DNA of 58,379 nucleotides from Fibrobacterota bacterium. Lineage in GTDB: Bacteria > Fibrobacterota > Chitinivibrionia > Chitinivibrionales > FEN-1185. This document shows positions 38,554-47,259 of this stretch, one piece after another (the first letter of the stretch is position 1; every line of letters begins with the position of its first letter). The notes under the pieces were generated by a model. It worked only from the letters and a program-made list of their open reading frames with translations, did no database searches and was not told the DNA's origin. The DNA is taken from contig PLWQ01000005.1 of NCBI GenBank assembly GCA_003165595.1, positions 1-58,379 of the forward strand, in the 5' to 3' direction. A program made the translations under genes and the position numbers.

Positions 38554-40305
38554 TCAGTAATTAACGTTTGCCCCTGCGCTGATCTGATAATACGCTCCGG
38601 GCTTCGGCTCTTGTTCGTAAATCATCGCTGCTCCACTATTGATATTCCACACGGCATTTGGTCGATACGAGACGCTCGCGGCCAGATACGTCCTGTTGCG
38701 GCTGAACGCCGTGAAGCGGTCGTTCTTGAACGGATAGGCAACGCTCTGACTCACACTGCCGTTCACGGTATCGAGGACCGTCGGGTTGACATCGCCCACA
38801 TTTGAACCGGGGGAGCCCGGCCCGGACGGATCCTTGCCCTTCCACAGTTGTTCGAGCGTCAGCTGCGCCGAAACGCCATTGGACAACTGTCCGTCGCAGA
38901 CGGCTCGCACGACGCGGGCGTGCGGCCCATATTCGTTTCCGAGAAGCTGGCCGAACTGCACCGGATAGTTGCTTGTGGCGTTTGCAGACGTCGTGTAGGT
39001 CCAGGGTTCGGTCTGGAGAACTTCCAGTTTGACAAGCGATTCAAACCAGGGAAACGGACGGAAAAGCTTGATTCCCAGCAATCCGCTCCACTTGTTTCCC
39101 CAATCCTTGTTTCCCGACCGCGTGAGGTCCGTAACCGGGCCAAGCAGGTCCTTAACATCATCTATTCCCAGCTGACCGTAGACCGCGGCAATGGATTTGA
39201 TTCGCACCTGACCGTCAAATGCCAGGAGCAAGTTGTCGGGATCGCCCAGATAATGTCCGGTGAAGTAATATGGAACAAACGGCAAAAAATACAGCGGCTC
39301 CACGCCCCGATTCATGGTGATTTCCTGATCGCTGAAGCCGATGCTTGCCCAATCGAACGGCTGATACGTCAAGCGCTTCGCGTAGACATACTTCTGTTCG
39401 GCGTAGGTGTCGGCTACCAGCTTTCCCATCACGAATTCGTAGTCGAGCTTGCCGATTTTCTTGTCTATCCGCACATTGAAAAACGGGCTGTATTGACCGG
39501 AAAAGAGAAATCCCATGCCCGGCGAATATCCCCATTCGAACGGCTGGTTGCCGACCGTGACATCGAGAAACGGGTTCGGAATCTTGAAGTAGGTGGTAAA
39601 CTGGTCGAACCCCATAAAATGCCCCGGCGCTCCCCGCGCGGAGAGGATTGTTGTGTAATTTTGTCCAAGATGCGGATCGTCGGTTTTGACCCATTGAGCA
39701 ACAGAGCTGTATTCCGTTGTGATGGTGCCGTCGAAGAAAACGGGGGCATTGAACACCAGCGCCCGCAGCCGTATTCCGTAATTCGTTTCGTTGCGCACCT
39801 CATTCTTATTCGACAATGAATCAACGGAAAAGGTGCTGTACCCCCTTTCGGAATAATTACTGTCCTGGACCTGAAACCCCGTGGCAAGATAGGGGTAGAC
39901 CGAAAGACGGTTTGTCGAATCGCCTATGTGCAGCGTCGCCGCATGAACGCTGTCTTCGCGCTCAAACTCATTCAAATACCTTCGCACGAGAGCGGCATCG
40001 CGTACCACGTGATTTGCAAGCGCAAAGTCGAGGAGCCTGATAATCTGCTTTTCGGAAAGCGGCCGGACCGTGAGATCGACGCCGCCGGCAATCGAGGGTA
40101 GCGGCAACGCGTCAATCAGGTTATACACCGGATGTGATTCGGGGATGCTGAATGAATTGTCACCCTGCGCGAGGCACTGGCCGGCGCCAAAAAAGGAATA
40201 CCAGGCGAGCAAAACCCCGCCCGCAGCTGACCGGAATCCCTGCTGGCGACAACCGGCTTTGCCAAGACGTGGAAACACCCAGGAAAACGCGCGAAAGAGA
40301 GTCAA
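38554..40305 (-). CDS. Predicted outer-membrane beta-barrel, Wzi-like
   Basis: This 583-residue protein has an N-terminal signal peptide after a basic leader (GGVLLAWYSFFGAGQCLAQ). A short alpha-helical periplasmic part follows (RPLSEKQIIRLLDFALANH), and the rest is barrel-like. The segment VTVGNQPFEWGYSPGMGFLFSGQYSPFFNVRIDKK near residue 265 resembles the GR-x-WG-x-G segment of capsule-assembly Wzi proteins. Wzi acts in anchoring surface polysaccharide. The C-terminus ends in NVNY, an aromatic ending typical of outer-membrane barrels. Family membership is probable, not proven. Confidence 0.55.
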   Translation of the reverse strand: MTLFRAFSWVFPRLGKAGCRQQGFRSAAGGVLLAWYSFFGAGQCLAQGDNSFSIPESHPVYNLIDALPLPSIAGGVDLTVRPLSEKQIIRLLDFALANHVVRDAALVRRYLNEFEREDSVHAATLHIGDSTNRLSVYPYLATGFQVQDSNYSERGYSTFSVDSLSNKNEVRNETNYGIRLRALVFNAPVFFDGTITTEYSSVAQWVKTDDPHLGQNYTTILSARGAPGHFMGFDQFTTYFKIPNPFLDVTVGNQPFEWGYSPGMGFLFSGQYSPFFNVRIDKKIGKLDYEFVMGKLVADTYAEQKYVYAKRLTYQPFDWASIGFSDQEITMNRGVEPLYFLPFVPYYFTGHYLGDPDNLLLAFDGQVRIKSIAAVYGQLGIDDVKDLLGPVTDLTRSGNKDWGNKWSGLLGIKLFRPFPWFESLVKLEVLQTEPWTYTTSANATSNYPVQFGQLLGNEYGPHARVVRAVCDGQLSNGVSAQLTLEQLWKGKDPSGPGSPGSNVGDVNPTVLDTVNGSVSQSVAYPFKNDRFTAFSRNRTYLAASVSYRPNAVWNINSGAAMIYEQEPKPGAYYQISAGANVNY

Positions 40306-40339
40306 AGAGGACCTTTCTCAACCTAACACCCGAGCTTTA

Positions 40340-40504
40340 CTACACGCAGAACTCGACCTTGCTGATTCGCTTGTAGACAATATTGAATATAATTGGAAAA
40401 ATGAACAGTGTCAGGCATGTTGCACTTATCAGTCCTCCAATGACTACTATGGCAAGCGGCTTTTGCGTTTCGGACCCGATTCCGGTCGAAATGGAGGAGA
40501 AGAA
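40340..40504 (-). pseudogene. Remnant of the C-terminus of a CusA/CzcA-type RND efflux pump
   Basis: Reading the minus strand from 40504 to the TAG at 40340 gives a 54-residue stretch. ISTGIGSETQKPLAIVVIGG, followed by LISATCLTLFIFPIIFNIVY, is the last transmembrane region of heavy-metal RND pumps (STGxGxExQ-PLA-x-VVIGGLIS). An in-frame TGA precedes it and no start or upstream pump sequence is present, so only this tail survives. Its GC content is lower than the flanks. This is a decayed fragment of a gene otherwise lost. Confidence 0.7.
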
Positions 40505-40590
40505 TCACCACGGCATGCTGCCTTGAACAATGGTTGTCAATGGTGCCCGGGCCTGAGAAGGAGAACAATGTAAGAATTGGACCACGCCAA

Positions 40591-41154
40591 TTACTTTATT
40601 TGCTGAATCTCTTTTACCTTGCCATTGAAGAATACAACAGGCCCGCCGCTTGCCCCGTCAATGGTGAGTGAAAAACCCTCGGGTTTGTTCGCCCAGGAAG
40701 AGAGCTTGCCGATGTATTGGCTCCCGTCGACACAGATTATACGGGAAACCTTCCCGTACGCTTCGGGGGGAAGCTTGCCGTTGTCGGGTGGGTACGACAC
40801 TGTCTTACCATGTTGGGCATAGTAGTCCCATACCGCATTTGGACCACCAATTTGTCTAAAATGCAGCGTAACCTCGTCGCGCTTCATAGAGCGCTGGAGA
40901 TTGTTCTTGTAGGTGACAGTGCCGCTTGCGGGAATCCCCGCCGGTGATAGAACAAAGGCGAATTCCGCTTCGGTGTTCAGGTAAGTCGCCGGGGTACTCT
41001 GTGCAATTGAGGTGATGATACCGCTGCTGTCGGTGGTGACTTTGAGTCCTTCAAACATTTCCTCGCCGGCAAAGACGAGCGCGGGGCCGAACGCCAAAAT
41101 TGACATAACTTGCGCGATTTTCAGAAAATTTCCTGTTATCACCTGGACCTCCAT
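40591..41154 (-). CDS. Secreted protein of an uncharacterised paralogous pair (copy 1)
   Basis: This roughly 187-residue protein has a signal peptide (IAQVMSILAFGPALVFAG) and a beta-rich mature domain. It is clearly paralogous to the divergent gene at 41638-42213. Shared landmarks are V-x-D-x-SG-x-x-TS, T-x-P-x-TYL, E-x-EF, GTV-x-x-K, GGP near the middle, KLP and YGK-x-x-R. I recognise no family. The ATG at 41154 is chosen for the best signal sequence; upstream starts only add a non-hydrophobic leader, and no good SD is visible. The terminator region is unclear. Confidence 0.6.
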   Translation of the reverse strand: MEVQVITGNFLKIAQVMSILAFGPALVFAGEEMFEGLKVTTDSSGIITSIAQSTPATYLNTEAEFAFVLSPAGIPASGTVTYKNNLQRSMKRDEVTLHFRQIGGPNAVWDYYAQHGKTVSYPPDNGKLPPEAYGKVSRIICVDGSQYIGKLSSWANKPEGFSLTIDGASGGPVVFFNGKVKEIQQIK

Positions 41155-41637
41155 TTTAGGGGCATGGGCCATCGCCTCGTTGAGAGTCCCCAATTTACAA
41201 CGCAGCTCTCTCCAATTCTATTTGACGACCGGATGCCTGGACCGGTTACTATTTTTTTTGTCAATTTATCGCCTGATATCTTTGAATCCCAAAGTTTGCG
41301 CATTACAGGCGGCTCACTGGGGCGTACATCCGATTGTAATCGTGGTCCCCTAAGGTTCGCTTTCGCGTCTACTCCTGTAGTGCTGCATGCAGTCGTAGTC
41401 GTGGGCGGTTCTTCACTGAGCATTTGGGCCCGTGCCTGTGGCCGTGGTAGCGAGAAAAACACCCGCCTGTGTCGGGAGCCATCCATGCTTTAGACAGCAA
41501 CCTTTTCGGGTACCGTTGGTCGAATATAGCGTAGAAGAAGCGCTTATCAATTAAGTAAGAATGAATGAACGGGGGCACGAAAGTTGCTCGACTTACAATC
41601 GGCGGTCTATTCCGGCAAATTTACCGAGGAGGTTGTT
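41155..41637. other. Divergent intergenic region between the two paralogous secreted-protein genes
   Basis: These 483 bases contain promoters for both genes. An A+T-rich stretch with an 8-T run lies near 41260. No gene, RNA or strong dyad is recognised; open frames crossing it look spurious. Confidence 0.45.
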
Positions 41638-42213
41638 ATGACTCTTTTAAGAACGAGCCTCAAGACCACGCTTATGGGAGCTTTTGTCTTTGTTGCACTT
41701 GGATATCAAACGGGGTTTTGTCAAAACAACGTGTGCGCCGTGCATGTGGACGCGAGCGGCGTCATGACATCCATGACCGTAACCAACCCGCTCACCTACC
41801 TGCAAATTGAAAAGGAATTCAACATCTTCGTTGACAACCAGGGCAATCCTACGAGAGGGACTGTCAAGTTCAAGAAGAGCACGTATTATGGCGAAGTCGA
41901 GCGCGAACTTAAGGTCCCGATGGAGCTGAATTTGATGTGGGCGCAGTTCGGAGGACCTCACGAGTTCTGGAGTAACGCGGAAAAAACCGGGAGGATCGTC
42001 GCTTATAATTCGATTGAAAAACTTCCGGGGGACATGTATGGCAAGAAAGTCCGTGTTCTTCTGAAAGACAGTTCATCGGCGCATATGACGGAATATTTTG
42101 GAGTGTTATCGGTGCCGGCGTCTCATCCCGAAAGCGTTCTGCTCAATACGGGAGCATCACAACCGCTGCAAATAGACAAAGTACTAATTGGTGAGGTTCA
42201 GCGGCTCAAGTGA
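41638..42213 (+). CDS. Secreted protein of an uncharacterised paralogous pair (copy 2)
   Basis: This 191-residue protein has a signal peptide (LKTTLMGAFVFVALGYQTGFC) and a mature domain matching copy 1: VHVDASGVMTSM, NPLTYLQIEKEF, RGTVKFKKS, FGGPHEFW, EKLPGDMYGKKVRVL. The two copies are therefore divergent duplicates that have drifted far apart, by eye about one third identical. GAGGAGG lies six bases before the ATG. Nothing identifies a catalytic role. A structural or binding function in the envelope or outside the cell is most likely. Confidence 0.65.
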   Translation: MTLLRTSLKTTLMGAFVFVALGYQTGFCQNNVCAVHVDASGVMTSMTVTNPLTYLQIEKEFNIFVDNQGNPTRGTVKFKKSTYYGEVERELKVPMELNLMWAQFGGPHEFWSNAEKTGRIVAYNSIEKLPGDMYGKKVRVLLKDSSSAHMTEYFGVLSVPASHPESVLLNTGASQPLQIDKVLIGEVQRLK

Positions 42214-42320
42214 TTCTGCCTGTTGTTTGCCCCACGTGGCGAAGCTGGACTTCGCAAGGAACTGCTGTTTGCTTCCCTTTCGCTTCCAAGCACCATAACA
42301 GTCCTTGAAACTGGTCTGTC

Positions 42321-42959
42321 CTACTCCGCAAGATACGGATTGAGCCGGCGCTCCCTGCCGATGGTGGTCCTTCCGCCGTGACCGGGATACACAACGGTTT
42401 CGTCGGGGAGGGTCAGTAACTTTTCCTTGATGCAGCGCAAAAGAACATCGCCGTCGCTGCCGGGAAAATCGGAACGTCCTATGGAACCTGCAAAGAGGGA
42501 ATCGCCGGAAATGCATGCGGTTTCGCCTCCGTCCCGGAACACGAAAGCAACGCCGCCGGGGCTGTGGCCCGGCATGGCAAGCACCTCAAAGGAATGGGCG
42601 CCGACGGAAAGCGGTCCTTCCGACAGCGTGCGCACCGGGCCTGTGTACGAGAACGCCCGGCCGATCATAAACGATCCGTTGAACTGCGGGTTGGCAAGCA
42701 GCGGCCTGTCGTCCGGATGCACCCAGACCTCGGCGCCGGGAGCAAACGCCTGGATTTCCGAAATGCCAAGCAGATGGTCGAAATGGCCGTGCGTGAGCAG
42801 AATCGCCGCGATCCCGAGCTTCTTCGATTTCAAAAACTCGGTGATTGCGTCGCAGCCGCTTGACGGATCGACGACCAGCGCGGGCTCCTGCCCCTTCGAA
42901 ACGACATAGGTGTTTGTTTCAAGGGGCCCGGTAACAAACTTGGTGATGGAGATATTCAT
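42321..42959 (-). CDS. MBL-fold metallo-hydrolase (glyoxalase II-like)
   Basis: This 212-residue enzyme has the metallo-beta-lactamase fold. THGHFDH (H-x-H-x-D-H) near residue 57, GHSPGG near 125, SGDSLF near 147 and PGHGG near 195 provide the metal ligands. YcbL/glyoxalase-II-like proteins of this size hydrolyse thioesters such as S-lactoylglutathione, but substrate cannot be read from sequence. The ATG at 42959 begins at the conserved MNISITKFVTGPLETNTY; the frame upstream is non-conserved. It is a single gene. Confidence 0.88.
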   Translation of the reverse strand: MNISITKFVTGPLETNTYVVSKGQEPALVVDPSSGCDAITEFLKSKKLGIAAILLTHGHFDHLLGISEIQAFAPGAEVWVHPDDRPLLANPQFNGSFMIGRAFSYTGPVRTLSEGPLSVGAHSFEVLAMPGHSPGGVAFVFRDGGETACISGDSLFAGSIGRSDFPGSDGDVLLRCIKEKLLTLPDETVVYPGHGGRTTIGRERRLNPYLAE

Positions 42960-43005
42960 GGATGTGCGTAAAATAATTGGTGGCCGAAAAGAGTTGCAGA
43001 TTCCA

Positions 43006-43067
43006 GGTTGCAGGTTCAATAATTGCTCAAGTCCGATGCGTAAACCCGTAACTTGGAACCTGCAACC
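43006..43067. repeat. 12-bp perfect inverted repeat
   Basis: GGTTGCAGGTTC (43006-43017) and GAACCTGCAACC (43056-43067) are separated by 38 bases, upstream of the MBL hydrolase gene. It is not a typical terminator; it may be part of a small repeat. Confidence 0.5.
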
Positions 43068-43077
43068 ATAGCCCACT

Positions 43078-43116
43078 TTTCAACCTTTCAACTTTAAAAC
43101 TTTTCAACTTCTTCTA
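43078..43116. repeat. CAACTT-type A+T-rich repeat
   Basis: TTTCAACCTTTCAACTTT, AAAACTTTTCAAC and TTCTTC follow each other and run to the end of the helicase gene. The same family occurs at 19571, 21371, 27729 and 53610. Confidence 0.5.
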
Positions 43117-44595
43117 CACCAGTCTCACAAACCTCGACGGCGCGCACGTCCTTGTCCTGCCGTACAGCATCTTACGCCGCACCGACACGAGATGCAGAAC
43201 CCGCTTGGCTCTGGTGACGCCCACGTAAAACAGTCGTTTCTCCTCGCCCATTTCACCGTCATCGCCGCCGGAAATGCCCAGCAGGTCGGCAACCTTTTGC
43301 CGCCAGGAACCCCGGGCGGAATTAGCTTGCTTTTTAGGAAATACTCCTTCTTCGAGATCGCACAGAAACACCGTGTCGAATTCGCGGCCCTTGCTTCCGT
43401 GGACGGTAAGCATGTGCGGCAGCCGCTCGCAGCTTCCCAGCCCGGCCGCAAACATCGGACCTATTCTGTCCAGCGTCTGGTTGAGTCTGAACAGTATCGC
43501 GATGTCGGACATCGGCACACCGTCCTCGGAAACAAGCCGTCGTACGGCCGAGACCAGGTACCGGACCATGTCGTCATCGGAATCGAGAACCGTCTTGGTC
43601 ACTGCCCGGCGTGCCGAGGAAGCAGCGTCTGCGGGGCGCCCGGCAACCAGGACCTTGCGAAAGATTCGGGGCTTGGCGCGGAAAATCCTGTTTGCCGCAG
43701 ACAGAATCGCCGGCGTGCTGCGGTAGTTCGTTTGCAATTTGAGAATTTCCGCGCCGGGAAACCGGGCGCCGAAGTCAAGGACTGCGGCGCGGTCGGCCCC
43801 CTGGAATCCGTAAATCGCCTGATCGTCGTCGCCCACGGCAAACAGCGGCACGCCGGGGACAAGGAGCCGCTGAAGGATCTGCATCTGCGCCGGATTGGTG
43901 TCCTGGAATTCGTCAACCAGCACGGCGTGGAAATGCGACGCAAAGGTCCTCGCCGCCGAAGGATGGGCATCGAACAGCTCGATTGCTCCGGTGACGAAAT
44001 CGGAAAAATCCCAGAGCCCGAGCTCCTTTTTCGCGCCGGAATACCTGCATTCGATATCGCGCAGAGCTGCCTCGGCGTTCGGTTCCGTGCTCGGATTCTT
44101 TCGGCTCAATACGGCGCGTCGCGATAGCATTGCGGAAAGCTCCAGCACACTGGCGCAAAGCGCCGTCCTCTCGTCGCGGGTGGAGGCCCGGGCGATCATC
44201 TGCAGGCGCAGGCGCTCGGATACCAGCCGGGGACGCCGCGGGTAGCCGAGCAGCGAGTACATCGGCGCCCCGCCGCCGGGGCTCAGAAGAAGGCGCAGGC
44301 AGAATGCGTGGAATGTGGTGACCAGGGGCAAGCCCGCGGCACCGCCCGTTTGCGGAAAAGCCGCAACCCGCTGGGCCATCTCGCGCGCCGCCGCGCGCGT
44401 AAAGGTGAGCGCCAGGATGTTTGGGCCCGGGCAGAACGTCCCGGCAAGATAGGCGATGCGCCTGGTAAGTACCGTTGTCTTGCCGCATCCGGCGCCGGCC
44501 AGGACAAGAACGGGCCGGTCGATACCTGCGGTGACGGCGCCCGCCTGCTCCCGATTGAGGCCCGCGACGATAGCTCCGATATCGCAATTTAGCAT
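43114..44595 (-). CDS. Compact UvrD/Rep-like superfamily 1 helicase
   Basis: This 493-residue ATP-dependent DNA helicase has all SF1A motifs: Q LNREQAGAV, I AGAGCGKTTVLTRR, Ia ALTFTRAAAREM, II VDEFQDTN, III GDDDQAIYGFQGA, IV LQTNYRS, V VHGSKGREFDTV, VI FYVGVTRAKR. UvrD and PcrA are 650-720 residues. Here the stretch between motifs IV and V is only about 100 residues, so the 2B subdomain is largely missing, as in small UvrD-like repair helicases. It overlaps the CAACTT repeat at its 3' end by a few bases. A role in DNA repair is likely. Confidence 0.9.
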   Translation of the reverse strand: MLNCDIGAIVAGLNREQAGAVTAGIDRPVLVLAGAGCGKTTVLTRRIAYLAGTFCPGPNILALTFTRAAAREMAQRVAAFPQTGGAAGLPLVTTFHAFCLRLLLSPGGGAPMYSLLGYPRRPRLVSERLRLQMIARASTRDERTALCASVLELSAMLSRRAVLSRKNPSTEPNAEAALRDIECRYSGAKKELGLWDFSDFVTGAIELFDAHPSAARTFASHFHAVLVDEFQDTNPAQMQILQRLLVPGVPLFAVGDDDQAIYGFQGADRAAVLDFGARFPGAEILKLQTNYRSTPAILSAANRIFRAKPRIFRKVLVAGRPADAASSARRAVTKTVLDSDDDMVRYLVSAVRRLVSEDGVPMSDIAILFRLNQTLDRIGPMFAAGLGSCERLPHMLTVHGSKGREFDTVFLCDLEEGVFPKKQANSARGSWRQKVADLLGISGGDDGEMGEEKRLFYVGVTRAKRVLHLVSVRRKMLYGRTRTCAPSRFVRLV

Positions 44596-44691
44596 GGTAT
44601 GGTTCGCCCGGGCCGGTGAAGCGGCTATGCCGCGCGCGGGGTTCTGATTAGAAAATAAATTGAGGAAAAACGCCGCGCCGCACGCGCGGGA

Positions 44692-46380
44692 TTACGGCTG
44701 CATCGCGGCCTGCACACCGAGGTTCCACGAATAGTACGTGTAATCTTCGGCGATGCGTTCGTAGTCTTCTTCGACGACCGTCCGGTCGTTCGAAACCGCA
44801 ATGATGTCCTTTCTGTCAAGAAAGGGCTGACGGTTGAAGGTAAACCTGTTGAGAAACGATCCATCGAGGGAAAACACCACGACCTCGGCGCAATCCAACA
44901 GGTCGACCCGCACAAACACCTCGAAGGTCTCGGTGACGTTGAGCACGCGGGCCGACAGCACCTCGTCGCCGCACCCGTAATAGTAGGTGGCAACGGTGCC
45001 CTTGCTCTCGTGTTCCAGAGACAGCGCATAGGGGCACGTGGCAGTGGGAAGCCGGTCGAGAGAATCCCGCATGTGTTTGATCGGGGCGGGCAGGGAAGAC
45101 GAAATCTGTGAAAATTTCCGTTTGAGATCCCTGTTTGGTTCCCTGCTGAGGTAAACACGATATCCCTTGACGGTGAGGTCCCTGGCGGTCGCCTTGCGTT
45201 TTTTGCCCTTGTCGTCGCGGTACACGATGTCGGGCAGCATTTTCTTCTCATTCTCGTCCGGGCAATCGAGCACGAGCGGTTTGAAGGTAAACCGGCGCTG
45301 CGCGTTCACCAGGTCTTCGTGGGCCGGAGAAATTACTCGGGGAATGTACCGGTAGAACAGACGTTTCTTCACGTCGATCGTCCGTTTGGCGTAATCGATA
45401 AGGCCGTAGAAGATGTCGCCGTTCTTGTCGACGGCCGGAGTAAAAACGAACTGGCCGGGCCGCTTTACCGTGTAGTTGGTATTGTTCTTCTTGTCGTATT
45501 CGAGCACCGCATCCACGATCACCTGTTTGAGAAGCTCGTTGCTGTACAGCATATTTCCCGCCGCGTCGCACAAGTACAGCTTCTGATAGCTTTCCGGGTC
45601 CTGCGATCCCAAAACGGTGTGCACGCCGTAGTAGTACCACTTGCCGTCCATGGTATAGGTTCCAAGCGGGTTGATAAGGTGTTTCTGCACATCGATCTTC
45701 TGGTCGTGAAGGAGTCCGGGAAAAAAGGATTCGAATACGCCGTTTTTCTCGACGATAAGGGGCGAGGTGAACGAATAGAATCTGTCAAGAGACCACCACC
45801 GTTCGCCTCCGGAAAGCGAGGTGTATCCCACCAGGTTAGGCTGCAGGAACAACTTGGTTGCCATGTCGTCGGTGATGCAGTTGTTCGTTAAATTGAACAA
45901 CTGCGCGCTCTCGATATCCTTGAATGTGGCAAATTGCGCGGGGTCCACCTTGATCAGCATTTTTTTGAACAGCTTCTTCTGGAATATCTCGATGCCGACA
46001 CTTTTGTCCTGCGATCTCCTGTAGTACAGAAGCGTGGACTGGTCGAGCGGGTAGGCCAGTCGGATCCTGCGCGGATCATCTGCGGAAAGCCTTCTGTTAT
46101 CCTTAAACAGGGATGCGGAGTCGAGAAGCGTGCCTGTTTGGCTGTACAGAGCATATCCGTTTTCCGAATAGAACAGCAGTGCTTTGCCCTCCATGATAAC
46201 GGGGCCGGAAAGGATCTGGCGCAGGTCGTCGCCTTCAGGGCATCCGAACAGGGAATTCTGATCCGGGGTGAGGTACATCGTGAAACACAGCGTGTCGTTG
46301 GCATGCTGGGCGACTGCACGGGCCGCCGGCAGCAGCAGGCACACGCAGAGCAGAATTCGCAGCGATACGCTTTTTCTCAT
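44692..46380 (-). CDS. Exported hypothetical protein
   Basis: This 562-residue protein has a signal peptide (MRKSVSLRILLCVCLLLPAARAVAQ) and no membrane segment. The mature chain is beta-rich and reads like a propeller or repeated-sheet surface protein (SENGYALYSQTGTLLDSASL, GNMLYSNELLK, VVVFSLDGSFLNRF), the last two resembling WD/NHL-type blade patterns. I recognise no named domain. The ATG at 46380 has GGGAGAG upstream and gives a clean signal peptide; the extra upstream residues are non-hydrophobic. It is divergent from the HAMP-like protein gene. Confidence 0.6.
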   Translation of the reverse strand: MRKSVSLRILLCVCLLLPAARAVAQHANDTLCFTMYLTPDQNSLFGCPEGDDLRQILSGPVIMEGKALLFYSENGYALYSQTGTLLDSASLFKDNRRLSADDPRRIRLAYPLDQSTLLYYRRSQDKSVGIEIFQKKLFKKMLIKVDPAQFATFKDIESAQLFNLTNNCITDDMATKLFLQPNLVGYTSLSGGERWWSLDRFYSFTSPLIVEKNGVFESFFPGLLHDQKIDVQKHLINPLGTYTMDGKWYYYGVHTVLGSQDPESYQKLYLCDAAGNMLYSNELLKQVIVDAVLEYDKKNNTNYTVKRPGQFVFTPAVDKNGDIFYGLIDYAKRTIDVKKRLFYRYIPRVISPAHEDLVNAQRRFTFKPLVLDCPDENEKKMLPDIVYRDDKGKKRKATARDLTVKGYRVYLSREPNRDLKRKFSQISSSLPAPIKHMRDSLDRLPTATCPYALSLEHESKGTVATYYYGCGDEVLSARVLNVTETFEVFVRVDLLDCAEVVVFSLDGSFLNRFTFNRQPFLDRKDIIAVSNDRTVVEEDYERIAEDYTYYSWNLGVQAAMQP

Positions 46381-46620
46381 GGTGATAAACTCTCCCGGCC
46401 CGGCGCAACCGCACCGGGGATACCGACAGGGCAACGAACTTTAATTATACTCAAATGTCGACGGCCAGTGCACGGTTTTATTTCCTGGCCGGTGCCTGCG
46501 GCATTTGCAGCTTGCTAAATTCCTGCTCTCATAATAAAATTATGCATGCGGGCGTGGCATCGCGCCGGCATAAATGTTATTTTAGAAAGGTTATTCCCTA
46601 CCATGACAAACGAGGATCCA

Positions 46621-47238
46621 ATGTCGGAACCGTTCCAAAGAAAACCGCTGTCGAACTTTTTTATCAAACGGTCGCTGCAGCTGAGGCTTATCGCGAAGAT
46701 CGTGGTGGCCGCCATCATATCAACAATCGTGTGCGTTGCCACGCTCCTGGCGACATACTTCGTAATCTATCAATCTGTTTCGTACTACGGGGTCACCCTC
46801 GACACCAAGACCCATTTCTCAACCATTTCCGAGCCGAAGAACATCATTTTCCTCATCCTCCCCAGCCTCGCTGTGAGCGTGGCCCTCAACATCCTGGTGG
46901 CGTTTTTTATCGGCCTGTACGCCTCGCGAAAATACGCGGTACCGATCTACAAATTGGAACAGTGGGCCCGCATGATCCGCCAGGGAAAGATCGCGGCGCA
47001 GATACGGTTTCGGGAACGCGAAGAGATGAAGGAGCTATCGGACGACTGCAACGAACTCACCAGCGACCTGCGCACCAAGTTCTGCGAAATCAAGAAACAA
47101 ACAACGGCGCTCAGACAGAAGCTGGGGGATGCCGCGGAGGTCAGGAATCTGGAAACGGTTCTGGCGACGCTGGAGCTCGAAGGGGAAACCATCGAGATAC
47201 ACACCACCATGATCGAACGTCCCCCGAAGCACTCTTAA
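46621..47238 (+). CDS. Two-TM membrane protein with HAMP-like domain
   Basis: This roughly 205-residue protein has two transmembrane helices (IAKIVVAAIISTIVCVATLLATYFVIY and IIFLILPSLAVSVALNILVAFFIGLY). Between them is a short periplasmic loop. A HAMP-like linker follows (PIYKLEQWARMIRQGKIAAQIRFREREEMKELSDDCNELTSDL) and then a coiled coil. No kinase, cyclase or methyl-accepting domain is present, so it may relay a signal to a separate partner. The ATG at 46621 is preferred since GAGGA is five bases upstream; one at 46603 lacks a good SD. Confidence 0.7.
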   Translation: MSEPFQRKPLSNFFIKRSLQLRLIAKIVVAAIISTIVCVATLLATYFVIYQSVSYYGVTLDTKTHFSTISEPKNIIFLILPSLAVSVALNILVAFFIGLYASRKYAVPIYKLEQWARMIRQGKIAAQIRFREREEMKELSDDCNELTSDLRTKFCEIKKQTTALRQKLGDAAEVRNLETVLATLELEGETIEIHTTMIERPPKHS

Positions 47239-47259
47239 GCGCGCACGCTGCGCCGCCGT

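Noticed and set aside
38848-39819. 323-residue open frame antisense to the Wzi-like gene
   Set aside because: The opposite strand has a signal peptide and barrel pattern, while this frame has none.
41110-41493. 127-residue open frame in the divergent intergenic region
   Set aside because: It overlaps the signal-peptide start of copy 1 on the other strand and has no recognisable domain.
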